Source: Desulfosarcina sp.
GTDB lineage: Bacteria; Desulfobacterota; Desulfobacteria; Desulfobacterales; Desulfosarcinaceae
Assembly (NCBI GenBank): GCA_018224455.1
Contig: JAGTUY010000029.1
Span: 1-5,248, forward strand
DNA: 5,248 bases
Direction: 5' to 3'
The position numbers were made by a program, and so were the translations under genes. The notes under the pieces were generated by a model. The model ran no database searches and was not told the origin of the DNA. It was given only the letters and a program-made list of their open reading frames with translations. Below are positions 5,054 to 5,248 of this stretch, piece after piece; within the stretch, counting starts at the first letter, position 1; each line of letters opens with the position of its first letter.

Positions 5054-5248
5054 CTAAACTGGCAGGGGACCCACGTTGAATCTTGCCGTTTTCGTGCGGG
5101 CGCAGTTGTCACAGATCAGTTCGCCCCCGGGGATTTGCGTTACCGACTTCGTGCGCTTGCGGATATAGTCCAGATACTTCATGGGCCCCATGGCCTTGCC
5201 GCAGGCGCTGCAGAAAACAAGCTTTTGCCGGTTGAGGATGGTTCCGCA
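5054..5248 (-). CDS. C-terminus of a cysteine-rich redox protein (5' part outside window)
   Basis: An open frame enters from the right edge on the minus strand and ends at TAG (5054-5056), giving the last 64 residues of a protein. It contains FCSACGKAMGPMKYLDYI, then RKRT, then LICDNCARTK, ending in FNVGPLPV. The two CxxC pairs and the DYI-R-K/R-R-T pattern match the C-terminal module of the iron-sulfur subunit at the other end of the operon. They also resemble the CxxC...DY...CPxC tail of HycF/HyfH. Its N-terminus (likely ferredoxin-type clusters by analogy) is not visible, so the full identity is unknown. It is probably the upstream member of the same transcription unit as the small protein, CBS and iron-sulfur genes. 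Confidence 0.75.
   Translation of the reverse strand, partial: CGTILNRQKLVFCSACGKAMGPMKYLDYIRKRTKSVTQIPGGELICDNCARTKTARFNVGPLPV

Overview
The window looks like part of the genome of an anaerobic, GC-rich bacterium that uses the Wood-Ljungdahl (reductive acetyl-CoA) pathway. My best guess is a sulfate-reducing Desulfobacterota relative, where the pathway often runs in the oxidative direction. That guess rests on remembered similarity of the AcsB, AcsC and AcsE proteins to bacterial homologues and on the linked electron-transfer genes. It is inference, not a database result.

Plus strand, 1-3441: the carbonyl/methyl branch core. The 3' part of acsB (acetyl-CoA synthase, carrying the nickel A-cluster) is followed by acsC (large subunit of the corrinoid iron-sulfur protein) and acsE (methyltetrahydrofolate:corrinoid methyltransferase). 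AcsE moves the methyl group from methyl-THF to the cobalamin of AcsC/AcsD, and AcsB joins methyl, CO and CoA. acsD, the partner subunit of AcsC, is not in the window. The acsB-acsC gap (107 bases) and the acsC-acsE gap (151 bases) both hold strong GC-rich hairpins. A nested A/T-flanked terminator closes this side and also serves the opposing genes.

Minus strand, 5248-3507: a convergent redox operon. In transcription order it holds the C-terminal end of a cysteine-rich protein, a 70-residue small protein, a tandem-CBS protein, and a 2Fe-2S/2x4Fe-4S electron-transfer subunit of HoxU/NuoG type with an extra C-terminal CxxC...CxxC module. Spacing is tight, with good ribosome sites. The first and last proteins carry the same kind of C-terminal cysteine module, which resembles the tail of the HycF/HyfH hydrogenlyase subunits. 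The genes probably serve a soluble hydrogenase, formate dehydrogenase or NAD(P)H-linked complex whose catalytic subunits lie beyond the right edge.

The most striking point is an in-frame TAA at 205-207 inside acsB. The reading frame and protein similarity continue unchanged on both sides, and every A-cluster ligand lies after the stop. A one-base change from GAA would explain it. It is either a base error, a recent nonsense mutation, or (least likely) readthrough. No RNA genes, CRISPR arrays or mobile elements were seen.
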